A model generated the notes under the pieces. It was given only the letters and a program-made list of their open reading frames with translations, did no database searches and was not told where the DNA came from. Source: Gammaproteobacteria bacterium (GTDB lineage: Bacteria; Pseudomonadota; Gammaproteobacteria; Pseudomonadales; Pseudomonadaceae). From it: 6,342 nt of DNA. Position numbers and translations under genes: made by a program. Every line of letters begins with the position of its first letter. The first letter of the stretch is position 1. This document shows, in pieces, positions 1 to 5,075 of this stretch. The DNA lies in assembly GCA_012800475.1 (NCBI GenBank), contig JAAZJF010000236.1, positions 1 through 6,342 on the forward strand, given 5' to 3'.

Positions 1-552
1 CTGGTGGAGGCCGCCTTGCAGTTGTGTGCTACCGACCGAGCCTTGCATGTCCTGGATTTAGGTACAGGAAGCGGCGCGGTGGCGTTAGCTTTAGCCAGTG
101 AGTGTACGCAATGGGTTCTGACTGGCGTGGATCGTATCGAGTCTGCCGTGGCATTAGCCCAGCGCAATCAGCAACACTTAAAGCTCACTAACGTGCAGTT
201 CTTATCCAGCCACTGGTTCAGTGCATTGGCGGGGCAGCGCTATGATTTGATTTTAAGTAACCCGCCTTATATTGCCGATAATGATCCACACTTACAGCAA
301 GGCGACGTACGTTTTGAACCCTTGAGTGCTCTAGTGTCGGGCCCTGACGGTCTAGATGACTTGCGTTTAATTATTGCCCAAGCGCCTGCATATTTAACTG
401 TGGATGGCTGGCTGTTGCTGGAGCATGGCTTTGATCAAGCCTGTGCGGTGCGCGAGCTGTTAAGCGCTGCTGGCTTTGTTGAGGTGAGCAGTCAACGTGA
501 TTTGGGCGGGCACGAGCGGATCAGTGTAGGGCGTCTTTCATCATTATCTTAG
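1..552 (+). CDS. prmC: Peptide chain release factor N5-glutamine methyltransferase, 5'-truncated by window edge
   Basis: This enzyme (also called HemK) uses S-adenosylmethionine to methylate the glutamine of the GGQ motif in release factors RF1 and RF2 in the cytoplasm, which improves translation termination. The visible 183 residues contain the SAM-binding motif I DLGTGSG (residues 19-25 of the fragment), an acidic residue ending the second strand (GVD), and the catalytic NPPY motif (residues 87-90, bases 259-270) that holds the substrate glutamine. The family is usually about 275 residues, so roughly 90 N-terminal residues, the release-factor-recognition helical domain, lie off the left edge. 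The reading frame is open to base 1 and begins LVEAAL, which fits the family's RPDTE-LLVEAAL stretch, so the GTG at base 4 is an internal valine and not a start. It ends 12 bp before moeB, as expected for the prfA-prmC-moeB cluster. Confidence 0.95.
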   Translation: MVEAALQLCATDRALHVLDLGTGSGAVALALASECTQWVLTGVDRIESAVALAQRNQQHLKLTNVQFLSSHWFSALAGQRYDLILSNPPYIADNDPHLQQGDVRFEPLSALVSGPDGLDDLRLIIAQAPAYLTVDGWLLLEHGFDQACAVRELLSAAGFVEVSSQRDLGGHERISVGRLSSLS

Positions 553-564
553 GCTGTATCTTCC

Positions 565-1320
565 ATGTTAAACGATGAAGAATTACTGCGTTACAGCCGT
601 CAAATCCTACTGCAACAGGTGGATATAGACGGGCAGCTGCGCTTGAAAAACAGCAATGTTTTAATTGTCGGCTTAGGTGGCTTAGGTTCACCGGTAGCCC
701 TCTATTTAGCCGCAGCTGGTGTAGGTACTTTATATTTAGCTGATTTTGACGCTGTGGATGTCTCTAATTTGCAGCGTCAAATTGTCCACGACAGTCAGGC
801 TATTGGTGTATTAAAGGTGGAGTCTGCACAAGCACGTTTAGCCGCGCTGAATCCGCATATCGTGGTGCATACCATCAGTGCTCAGCTTGATTCGAGTAAC
901 TTGCCTCAAGTCCTCGAGTCGGTTGATTTAGTGCTCGATTGCAGCGATAACTTTACGATTCGTGGGCAGCTGAATGCCGCTTGCTTTGCCGCAAATAAGG
1001 TCTTGATCAGTGGTGCCGCTATTCGCACTCAAGGTCAGGTCAGCGTCTATGATCCGCACGATGCGCTGAGTCCGTGCTACCACTGTGTGTTTGGCGACGG
1101 CGAGGAGGAGGGCTTAACCTGCAGTGAGGCGGGTGTGCTCGGTCCTTTAGTTGGCATAGTGGGCAGTGTGCAAGCGCTTGAAGCGCTGAAGGTGCTGGCA
1201 GGTTTCGGCGAGCCATTGATTGGGCGGATGCTGTTAATTGATGCACTCAACAGCCGTTTTCGTGAGTTAAAAATGCGCCGAGATCCAGAGTGCTCTGTGT
1301 GCGGAGTGCGTCATGTCTAA
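565..1320 (+). CDS. moeB: Molybdopterin-synthase adenylyltransferase (MoeB/ThiF/E1-like family)
   Basis: MoeB uses ATP to adenylate the C-terminal glycine of MoaD, so that the small subunit of molybdopterin synthase can be recharged with sulfur during molybdenum cofactor synthesis. The 251-residue length is typical. Visible features are the N-terminal RYSRQ motif (9-13), the nucleotide-binding loop GLGGLGSP (36-43), the D...SNLQRQ segment (64-72), CSDNF (126-130), a cysteine in TCSEAGVLGP (C186), and the zinc pairs CYHC (C171/C174) and CSVC (C243/C246). The zinc cysteines fall one residue from the E. coli MoeB numbering as I recall it. No good ribosome-binding site precedes the ATG, so translation may be coupled to prmC, whose stop is 12 bp upstream. 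The start is supported by the family-like opening MLNDEELLRYSRQ. ThiF is the main alternative and is close in sequence; the context next to prmC and murI favours the gene usually called moeB in pseudomonads, but the partner (MoaD or ThiS) is not encoded here. Confidence 0.9.
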   Translation: MLNDEELLRYSRQILLQQVDIDGQLRLKNSNVLIVGLGGLGSPVALYLAAAGVGTLYLADFDAVDVSNLQRQIVHDSQAIGVLKVESAQARLAALNPHIVVHTISAQLDSSNLPQVLESVDLVLDCSDNFTIRGQLNAACFAANKVLISGAAIRTQGQVSVYDPHDALSPCYHCVFGDGEEEGLTCSEAGVLGPLVGIVGSVQALEALKVLAGFGEPLIGRMLLIDALNSRFRELKMRRDPECSVCGVRHV

Positions 1321-2107
1321 GCAGGCAGCCATCGGCGTGTTTGATTCGGGCTTAGGTGGCATTTCAGTCTTGCATGAAATTCGCCGCGTCTTGCCTTATG
1401 AGTCCTTAATTTATATCGCCGATAGCGCTCATGTGCCGTACGGTGAAAAAACACCTGAGTTTATTGTGCAGCGCAGTATTGCCATTAGCCAGTTCTTGCT
1501 GGAGCAGCCGGTGAAGGCGATTGTTGTGGCGTGTAATACGGCTACCGCGGCGGCAGTCACTCAGATGCGTCAACGTTGGCCTGAGGTGATTATTGTTGGC
1601 ATGGAGCCGGCAGTAAAGCCTGCAGTGCAGGCGTCTAAAATTGGTAAAATCGGTGTTTTAGCCACCACTGGAACACTGCGCAGCGCACGTTTTGCCGCTT
1701 TGCTAGAGCGCTACGCTAATGATGTTGAAGTGTTGACTCAGCCGTGTCCTGGTTTAGTCGAGTTGATTGAAGCCGGTGATTTAGACGGTGCGCAGACCAG
1801 TGCGTTATTAGCCGGCTATGTTGAACCCTTATTGGCCGCCGGCTGTGACACCCTGATTTTAGGGTGTACCCACTACCCATTGATTAAACCTTTGTTGCAA
1901 TCTTTGGTCCCAGCATCAGTACAAATCATTGATACCGGTGCTGCCGTGGCTCGGCGTTTGCACAGTGAACTGGCTAAGCAAGACTTACTGGCTGCTGAGC
2001 AACACCCGGTTGATTATTTTTATGGCAGTGGTGATGTACAAAAAATACAGCAGACCTTAGGGTTGCTATGGCCAGTGCCGCACCCTGTGGCGGCATTAGA
2101 GTTTTAG
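1313..2107 (+). CDS. murI: Glutamate racemase
   Basis: MurI interconverts L- and D-glutamate without a cofactor, supplying D-glutamate for the peptidoglycan stem peptide (added by MurD) in the cytoplasm. The 264-residue protein shows the Asp/Glu racemase signatures in order: FDSGLGG with D11 and S12, the YIADSAHVPYGEK segment (34-46), the first catalytic cysteine in ACNTATA (C74), and the second in LGCTHYPL (C185, with H187). These two cysteines act as the opposed proton donors and acceptors in the family. The start overlaps the last 8 bases of moeB, and a GGAG sequence at 1303-1306, inside the moeB coding region, sits 6 bases before the ATG, so the two genes are probably co-translated. The N-terminus is short, without the long extension of E. 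coli MurI, as expected for pseudomonads. Length and motifs are intact. Confidence 0.96.
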   Translation: MSKQAAIGVFDSGLGGISVLHEIRRVLPYESLIYIADSAHVPYGEKTPEFIVQRSIAISQFLLEQPVKAIVVACNTATAAAVTQMRQRWPEVIIVGMEPAVKPAVQASKIGKIGVLATTGTLRSARFAALLERYANDVEVLTQPCPGLVELIEAGDLDGAQTSALLAGYVEPLLAAGCDTLILGCTHYPLIKPLLQSLVPASVQIIDTGAAVARRLHSELAKQDLLAAEQHPVDYFYGSGDVQKIQQTLGLLWPVPHPVAALEF

Positions 2108-2135
2108 TTTTGATAGGTACAATCTAGAATAAAAT

Positions 2136-2142
2136 TAAGGTG
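2136..2142 (+). promoter_or_regulatory. Ribosome-binding site that fixes the pagL start at ATG 2149
   Basis: The sequence TAAGGTG resembles an anti-16S Shine-Dalgarno site and lies a normal 6-8 bases before the ATG at 2149. The upstream in-frame GTG at 2140 is formed by the end of this same element and has no spaced ribosome-binding site of its own. The ATG is therefore the better start. It also gives a cleaner signal peptide beginning MRVW, with the basic residue at position 2. Confidence 0.75.
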
Positions 2143-2148
2143 AATAAC

Positions 2149-2664
2149 ATGCGAGTATGGATCGGTAGTGGATTGGCTGCCTTGATGTTGGGCTTAGGTG
2201 TGCAGCAAGCCGCTGCGGTTGAATTGAATGCTGCCGTTGGCCGTACCGAGAAATCCACTACCACATGGCGTTTAGGCTTACAGAAGGATTTTCAGTCACG
2301 CTGGTTTGCCAGTGATGTCGGTGCTTTAACTGGGTATTGGGACGCGGGTTACACTTACTGGGAAGGTGATAAAGCTGCTGACAACCATAGCCTGTCGCTT
2401 AGCCCTGTGTTTGTGTATGAGTTTAATGGTGTGGCTGCCACGCCTTATATCGAATTAGGTGTTGGGGTTGCTGCGTTTAAAAATACGCGTGTCGAAAACC
2501 GACGCCTGAGTACTGCATTTCAGTTTGAAGATCGTTTAGGTGTGGGTTTGCGTTTTCAGCGCCAGACGATTGGTTTGCGTGCGATACATTACTCAAACGG
2601 TGGCCTGAAAAAGCCCAATGATGGTATTGATGGTTACAGTTTGCATTATCGTGTGAGGTTGTAA
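2149..2664 (+). CDS. pagL: Lipid A 3-O-deacylase PagL, outer membrane beta-barrel
   Basis: PagL is an outer-membrane esterase that removes the 3-O-linked acyl chain from lipid A, altering endotoxin structure and envelope properties. From the ATG at 2149 the protein has 171 residues: a 23-residue signal peptide (basic residue 2, hydrophobic core, AAA before the probable cleavage site) and a mature part of 148 residues, against about 150 in P. aeruginosa PagL. Family landmarks are LTGYWDAGYTYWEG (mature 37-50), the segment SPVFVYEF (62-69), FEDRLGVGL (103-111) and the active-site segment RAIHYSNGGLKKPNDGI (121-137). The family's catalytic His and Ser are present as H124 and S126 (mature numbering), followed by the oxyanion-hole Asn, N127. 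The position of the catalytic Glu (E140 in P. aeruginosa) is an aspartate here (D138, codon 2629-2631). It lies 41 bp after murI, matching the murI-pagL adjacency of P. aeruginosa, and its TAA overlaps the pncC ATG. Identity is secure; activity with Asp is an inference. Confidence 0.93.
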   Translation: MRVWIGSGLAALMLGLGVQQAAAVELNAAVGRTEKSTTTWRLGLQKDFQSRWFASDVGALTGYWDAGYTYWEGDKAADNHSLSLSPVFVYEFNGVAATPYIELGVGVAAFKNTRVENRRLSTAFQFEDRLGVGLRFQRQTIGLRAIHYSNGGLKKPNDGIDGYSLHYRVRL

Positions 2665-3206
2665 TGACAGGCGATGGCGATGCGTTGATTACCGCGCTTG
2701 CACGCACTCTAGGTGAACAGTTGCATGCAGCTGGCGCTCAGGTCAGTACGGCAGAGTCCTGTACTGGTGGTGGTATTGCTGAGGCTATCACGCGTATCGC
2801 GGGCAGTTCAGCATGGTTTGAAGTGGGCTTTGTAACCTATTCTAATCTGCAAAAAACGCGCGTATTACAGGTTGCGCCCAGCGATTTGGAACGTGATGGC
2901 GCTGTCAGCCAATCGGTTGTTGAAGCCATGGCACGTGGCGCTCAGCAGCTTTCTGGAGCACGCTATGCTGTGGCTGTCAGCGGTGTGGCTGGACCTGGCG
3001 GCGGTAGTGCGGATAAACCAGTGGGTACGGTATGGCTGGCTTGGGCGGCCGCTGATCAAATGCAATCAGGTTGCTGGTGCTTTGCCGGTGATCGAGATGC
3101 CGTTCGTCAGCAGACCGTGCAAGCTGCCTTAGCTGGTCTATTGTGTTTAATAGAAGGGCGCGCGGCGGATACTTGGTTGCACCGCTTAAAAGAAACATTT
3201 GCCTAA
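2664..3206 (+). CDS. pncC: Nicotinamide-nucleotide amidohydrolase (stand-alone CinA C-terminal domain)
   Basis: PncC deamidates nicotinamide mononucleotide (NMN) to nicotinic acid mononucleotide plus ammonia, returning NMN to NAD synthesis in the cytoplasm. At 180 residues it is a single CinA C-terminal domain without the N-terminal MoaB-like domain of full-length CinA. Visible motifs are TAESCTGGGIAE (29-40) with the conserved Ser32, the FVTYSNLQKTRVL segment (57-69) holding conserved Tyr59 and Lys64, and AVSGVAGPGGGSADKPVGTVW (104-124). The start overlaps the pagL stop as TAATG, with GAGG at 2654-2657 as ribosome-binding site, so translation is probably coupled to pagL. It lies directly upstream of recA, the common pseudomonad and wider bacterial cinA-recA arrangement. 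NMN is released by the NAD-dependent DNA ligase LigA, which gives a plausible metabolic link to DNA repair, but this is inference. Confidence 0.92.
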   Translation: MTGDGDALITALARTLGEQLHAAGAQVSTAESCTGGGIAEAITRIAGSSAWFEVGFVTYSNLQKTRVLQVAPSDLERDGAVSQSVVEAMARGAQQLSGARYAVAVSGVAGPGGGSADKPVGTVWLAWAAADQMQSGCWCFAGDRDAVRQQTVQAALAGLLCLIEGRAADTWLHRLKETFA

Positions 3207-3227
3207 TCAATAAAGACTGTGGATAAT
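3199..3227 (+). promoter_or_regulatory. Candidate sigma-70 promoter of recA
   Basis: A -35-like TTGCCT (3199-3204, overlapping the last codons of pncC) is separated by 17 bases from a -10-like GATAAT (3222-3227), which matches TATAAT at five of six positions. The predicted transcription start, about 3234, falls inside the LexA box at 3229-3244, so LexA bound there would block transcription initiation. The leader would be about 50 bases and contains a small GGGT-TTG-ACCC hairpin (3251-3261) and the palindrome AATTGCAATT (3262-3271), with no known role. This is read by eye; the -35 match is only four of six. Confidence 0.5.
3218..3226 (-). promoter_or_regulatory. Perfect DnaA-box 9-mer overlapping the predicted recA -10 element
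   Basis: The plus strand reads TGTGGATAA, the exact reverse complement of the high-affinity DnaA box TTATCCACA. It overlaps five of the six bases of the proposed -10 hexamer and ends two bases before the SOS box. A given 9-mer is expected about 0.05 times on both strands of a window this size, so its presence here is suggestive but not proof of DnaA binding. Confidence 0.45.
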
Positions 3228-3228
3228 G

Positions 3229-3244
3229 CTGGTTGGTTATACAG
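3229..3244 (+). promoter_or_regulatory. LexA-binding SOS box upstream of recA
   Basis: CTGGTTGGTTATACAG has the CTG-N10-CAG architecture of gammaproteobacterial LexA operators. Extended by two bases each side (3227-3246) it matches 14 of 20 positions of the E. coli-type consensus. The right half, TATACAGTA with the preceding T, is essentially perfect, while the left half is weak beyond CTG. It lies 40 bp before the recA start and over the predicted transcription start. recA is a canonical SOS gene, so a site here is expected. Confidence 0.85.
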
Positions 3245-3284
3245 TATTTAGGGTTTGACCCAATTGCAATTATGAGGATCGATA

Positions 3285-4370
3285 ATGGACGAGAACAAGA
3301 AAAAAGCTTTAGCCGCTGCGCTGGGTCAAATTGAGCGCCAGTTTGGTAAAGGCGCTGTCATGCGCATGGGCGATAATGAGCGTGTTGCTATTCCTGCCAT
3401 CTCGACTGGATCCTTAGGTCTGGATATTGCGTTGGGTATAGGCGGTTTACCTAAGGGTCGTATTGTTGAGATTTATGGCCCTGAATCATCCGGTAAAACG
3501 ACGCTGACCTTATCAGTGATTGCTGAGGCACAAAAAGTCGGTGCCACTTGTGCTTTTATTGATGCTGAACACGCGCTTGATCCTGAGTACGCCAGCAAGT
3601 TGGGTGTGAATGTTGATGATCTTTATGTTTCACAGCCCGATACCGGTGAGCAAGCGTTAGAAATCGCCGATATGTTGGTGCGTTCGAATTCGATTGACGT
3701 CATCGTAGTGGACTCCGTTGCTGCTCTAGTACCTAAAGCAGAAATTGAAGGCGATATGGGTGACACCCACGTCGGTCTGCAAGCACGCTTAATGAGTCAG
3801 GCACTGCGCAAAATTACCGGTAACATTAAAAACGCTAACTGCTTAGTGATTTTTATTAACCAAATTCGTATGAAAATTGGTGTGATGTTCGGTAGCCCAG
3901 AAACCACTACCGGTGGTAACGCGCTGAAGTTCTACTCATCGGTACGTTTGGATATTCGTCGTATTGGTGCCGTAAAAGAAGGCGATGAAATCACTGGTAA
4001 CGAAACACGCGTTAAAGTAGTGAAAAACAAAGTGGCAGCGCCTTTCCGTCAGGCTGAGTTCCAGATTTTGTACGGTAAAGGTATTTATCGTAACGGTGAA
4101 ATCATTGATTTAGGTGTGCAATTGGGTCTGCTGGAAAAAGCAGGCGCTTGGTACAGCCACCAAGGTACGAAAATTGGTCAAGGTAAAGCCAATTCTGCAC
4201 GTTACTTAGAAGAAAATCCTGAGTTATGTCAGTCCCTTGAAAAGCAAATTCGTGATCAGTTGCTGGCGCCGGGTCCAGTCAGTAAGGCGGATGCGGCGGC
4301 TGCAGCAGCTGAAGCGGCTGCGACAGCAAAAACTGCCAAGGCTGGAAAAGCTGAGCAAGAGAACGAATAA
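3285..4370 (+). CDS. recA: Recombinase RecA
   Basis: RecA forms ATP-dependent filaments on single-stranded DNA, performs homologous strand exchange and, as a coprotease, triggers LexA self-cleavage in the SOS response. The 361-residue protein has the N-terminal oligomerisation helix (about 1-30), Walker A GPESSGKT (65-72), catalytic Glu95 in FIDAEHALDP, Walker B VIVVDS (139-144), loop L1 around EGDMGDTHVG (155-164), loop L2 after FINQIRMKIG (190-199) through GSPETTTGG (203-211), and the C-terminal domain to about residue 328. GAGGA at 3274-3278, six bases before the ATG, is a good ribosome-binding site. The last 28 residues (334-361) form an alanine-rich tail with four lysines, four glutamates and one aspartate, unlike the strongly acidic autoinhibitory tail of E. 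coli RecA, and the protein is somewhat longer than the usual 345-355. Regulation is by the SOS box upstream and the terminator downstream. Confidence 0.99.
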   Translation: MDENKKKALAAALGQIERQFGKGAVMRMGDNERVAIPAISTGSLGLDIALGIGGLPKGRIVEIYGPESSGKTTLTLSVIAEAQKVGATCAFIDAEHALDPEYASKLGVNVDDLYVSQPDTGEQALEIADMLVRSNSIDVIVVDSVAALVPKAEIEGDMGDTHVGLQARLMSQALRKITGNIKNANCLVIFINQIRMKIGVMFGSPETTTGGNALKFYSSVRLDIRRIGAVKEGDEITGNETRVKVVKNKVAAPFRQAEFQILYGKGIYRNGEIIDLGVQLGLLEKAGAWYSHQGTKIGQGKANSARYLEENPELCQSLEKQIRDQLLAPGPVSKADAAAAAAEAAATAKTAKAGKAEQENE

Positions 4371-4390
4371 ACCGAGCGTTCAATGAAATA

Positions 4391-4427
4391 AAAAACGGCA
4401 TGATGCACACGCATTCATGCCGTTTTT
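4391..4427 (+). terminator. Intrinsic terminator between recA and recX
   Basis: Two perfectly complementary 13-base arms, AAAAACGGCATGA (4391-4403) and TCATGCCGTTTTT (4415-4427), enclose an 11-base loop in which TGC (4404-4406) and GCA (4411-4413) can extend the stem past one bulged T. The right arm ends in five Ts, giving the hairpin plus U-tract of a rho-independent terminator. The A-rich left arm means the reverse direction also has a T-run. It lies 21 bp after the recA stop and 13 bp before the recX start, so recX is expressed by readthrough. E. coli has the same arrangement, with a recA-recX terminator that lets only a minority of transcripts pass. Confidence 0.93.
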
Positions 4428-4431
4428 GTAT

Positions 4432-4435
4432 GAGG
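4432..4435 (+). promoter_or_regulatory. Ribosome-binding site that fixes the recX start at ATG 4441
   Basis: GAGG lies five bases before the ATG at 4441 and just outside the terminator hairpin. An earlier in-frame ATG at 4417 sits within the right arm of that hairpin and lacks a ribosome-binding site; the eight residues it would add (MPFLYEAY) are translated terminator sequence. Confidence 0.8.
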
Positions 4436-4440
4436 CGTAT

Positions 4441-4893
4441 ATGTTAGACACTCCTGTATCAATTCGCCGTTCGGCCATGAATTTACTGGCTCGTCGCGAG
4501 CATGGGCATGTTGAATTAGCACGTAAGCTGCGTCTGCGTGGTGCGGATGCCGAGATGATCGAAGTTGAGTTGCAGCGCTTAACCGAAGATGGCTTGCTGT
4601 CTGAAGAGCGTTATTTGGAAAGCTATATTCGTAGCCGTGCCAATGAAGGCCGTGGACCGATGCGCATTCGCGAAGAATTAACTCAGCGTGGGCTTGATCG
4701 TGCTGATGTTGAGCGAGCGTTAAATGAAGCTGATGTGGACTGGGATGAGCGTTTGCGCGAGTTATGGCAGCGGCGCTTTGATGGTTACAGTGCGGATTTA
4801 AAAGAAAAAGCTAAGCAAAGTCGCTTTTTAGCTCAGCGTGGCTACTCTGTGGATGCGATTCGACAGCTGCTGGATCGCCAAGGTGAGTTTTAA
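4441..4893 (+). CDS. recX: RecA regulatory protein RecX
   Basis: RecX binds RecA filaments and limits their extension, dampening ATPase, strand exchange and coprotease activity. With the start at 4441 the protein has 150 residues, a normal length, and begins MLDTPVSIRRSAMNLLARREH. It reads as three tandem three-helix RecX modules. The first is LARREHGHVELARKLRLRG (about 16-34). The second contains LLSEERYLESYIRSRANEGRG (about 50-70) and IREELTQRGL (74-83). The third is near KQSRFLAQRGYSVDAIRQLL (126-145). The repeated RG turns and the many charged Arg and Glu residues are typical. It follows recA across an intrinsic terminator, so its level should be a fraction of RecA and should rise with SOS induction. 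No separate promoter is evident in the 70-bp gap. Its only downstream neighbour is the convergent proS. Confidence 0.93.
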   Translation: MLDTPVSIRRSAMNLLARREHGHVELARKLRLRGADAEMIEVELQRLTEDGLLSEERYLESYIRSRANEGRGPMRIREELTQRGLDRADVERALNEADVDWDERLRELWQRRFDGYSADLKEKAKQSRFLAQRGYSVDAIRQLLDRQGEF

Positions 4894-5075
4894 ACTCGGT
4901 TAGGCATAGATCTGCATCAATTAATATATTGCTGTGCATCTACGGGCTGTAGGGCGCTTTGCATTGTGATGAAGTGATTAAGTGGATCGATCGAATCAAC
5001 AGTCAGGCGATTATGTATAGTGCATGTCGGTAGCAGCTGAGCTCTATCAATGGATAAAGCTCAGCAACTTTGTGC
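4894..5075. other. Convergent intergenic region between recX and proS, no gene recognised
   Basis: This 182-bp gap lies between the 3' ends of recX (plus) and proS (minus). I see no open reading frame with a ribosome-binding site and no tRNA-like structure. It contains an imperfect inverted repeat (TAGAT-CT-GCA at 4907-4916 against TGCATCTA at 4935-4942), a GATCGATC self-complementary octamer near 4986-4993, and the clearer hairpin at 5036-5065. The length exceeds what a simple terminator region needs, but nothing specific can be assigned. Confidence 0.5.
5036..5065. terminator. Hairpin between convergent recX and proS, possible weak bidirectional terminator
   Basis: The arms GCTGAGCT (5036-5043) and AGCTCAGC (5058-5065) are perfectly complementary. 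After one C-A mismatch, TATC (5045-5048) pairs with GATA (5053-5056), closing on a four-base AATG loop. It begins 10 bp beyond the proS stop codon as read on the minus strand, a suitable place for proS termination. Neither side carries a convincing T-run (AACTTT follows on the plus strand, TGCTAC on the minus strand), so it may instead be a 3'-end stabilising stem or act together with Rho. Confidence 0.45.

Noticed and set aside
4..6. GTG at base 4 as the start of prmC
   Set aside because: The frame is open to base 1 and the LVEAAL context matches the interior of PrmC. About 90 family residues are missing, so the gene is simply cut by the window edge.
1040..1246. 68-codon minus-strand open frame within moeB
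   Set aside because: It is antisense to the zinc-binding and C186 region of moeB, Arg/His/Pro-rich as expected for a shadow frame, and has no ribosome-binding site.
2110..2130. Possible pagL promoter: TACAAT (2118-2123) or TAGAAT (2125-2130) as -10, TTGATA (2110-2115) as -35
   Set aside because: Both -10-like hexamers match five of six positions, but TTGATA is far too close to either and no good -35 lies at 16-18 bp. No PhoP-type direct repeat is visible. Readthrough from murI explains expression equally well.
2140..2142. GTG as the pagL start
   Set aside because: It is part of the Shine-Dalgarno-like TAAGGTG serving the ATG at 2149 and has no ribosome-binding site of its own.
2865..3210. 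Open frames overlapping pncC in other frames on both strands
   Set aside because: They overlap conserved pncC motifs, lack start signals and show no domain character.
3255..3260. TTGACC as the -35 element of recA
   Set aside because: A -10 at normal spacing would fall on the ribosome-binding site and start codon, leaving no leader. The TTGACC is also part of a small GGGT-TTG-ACCC inverted repeat.
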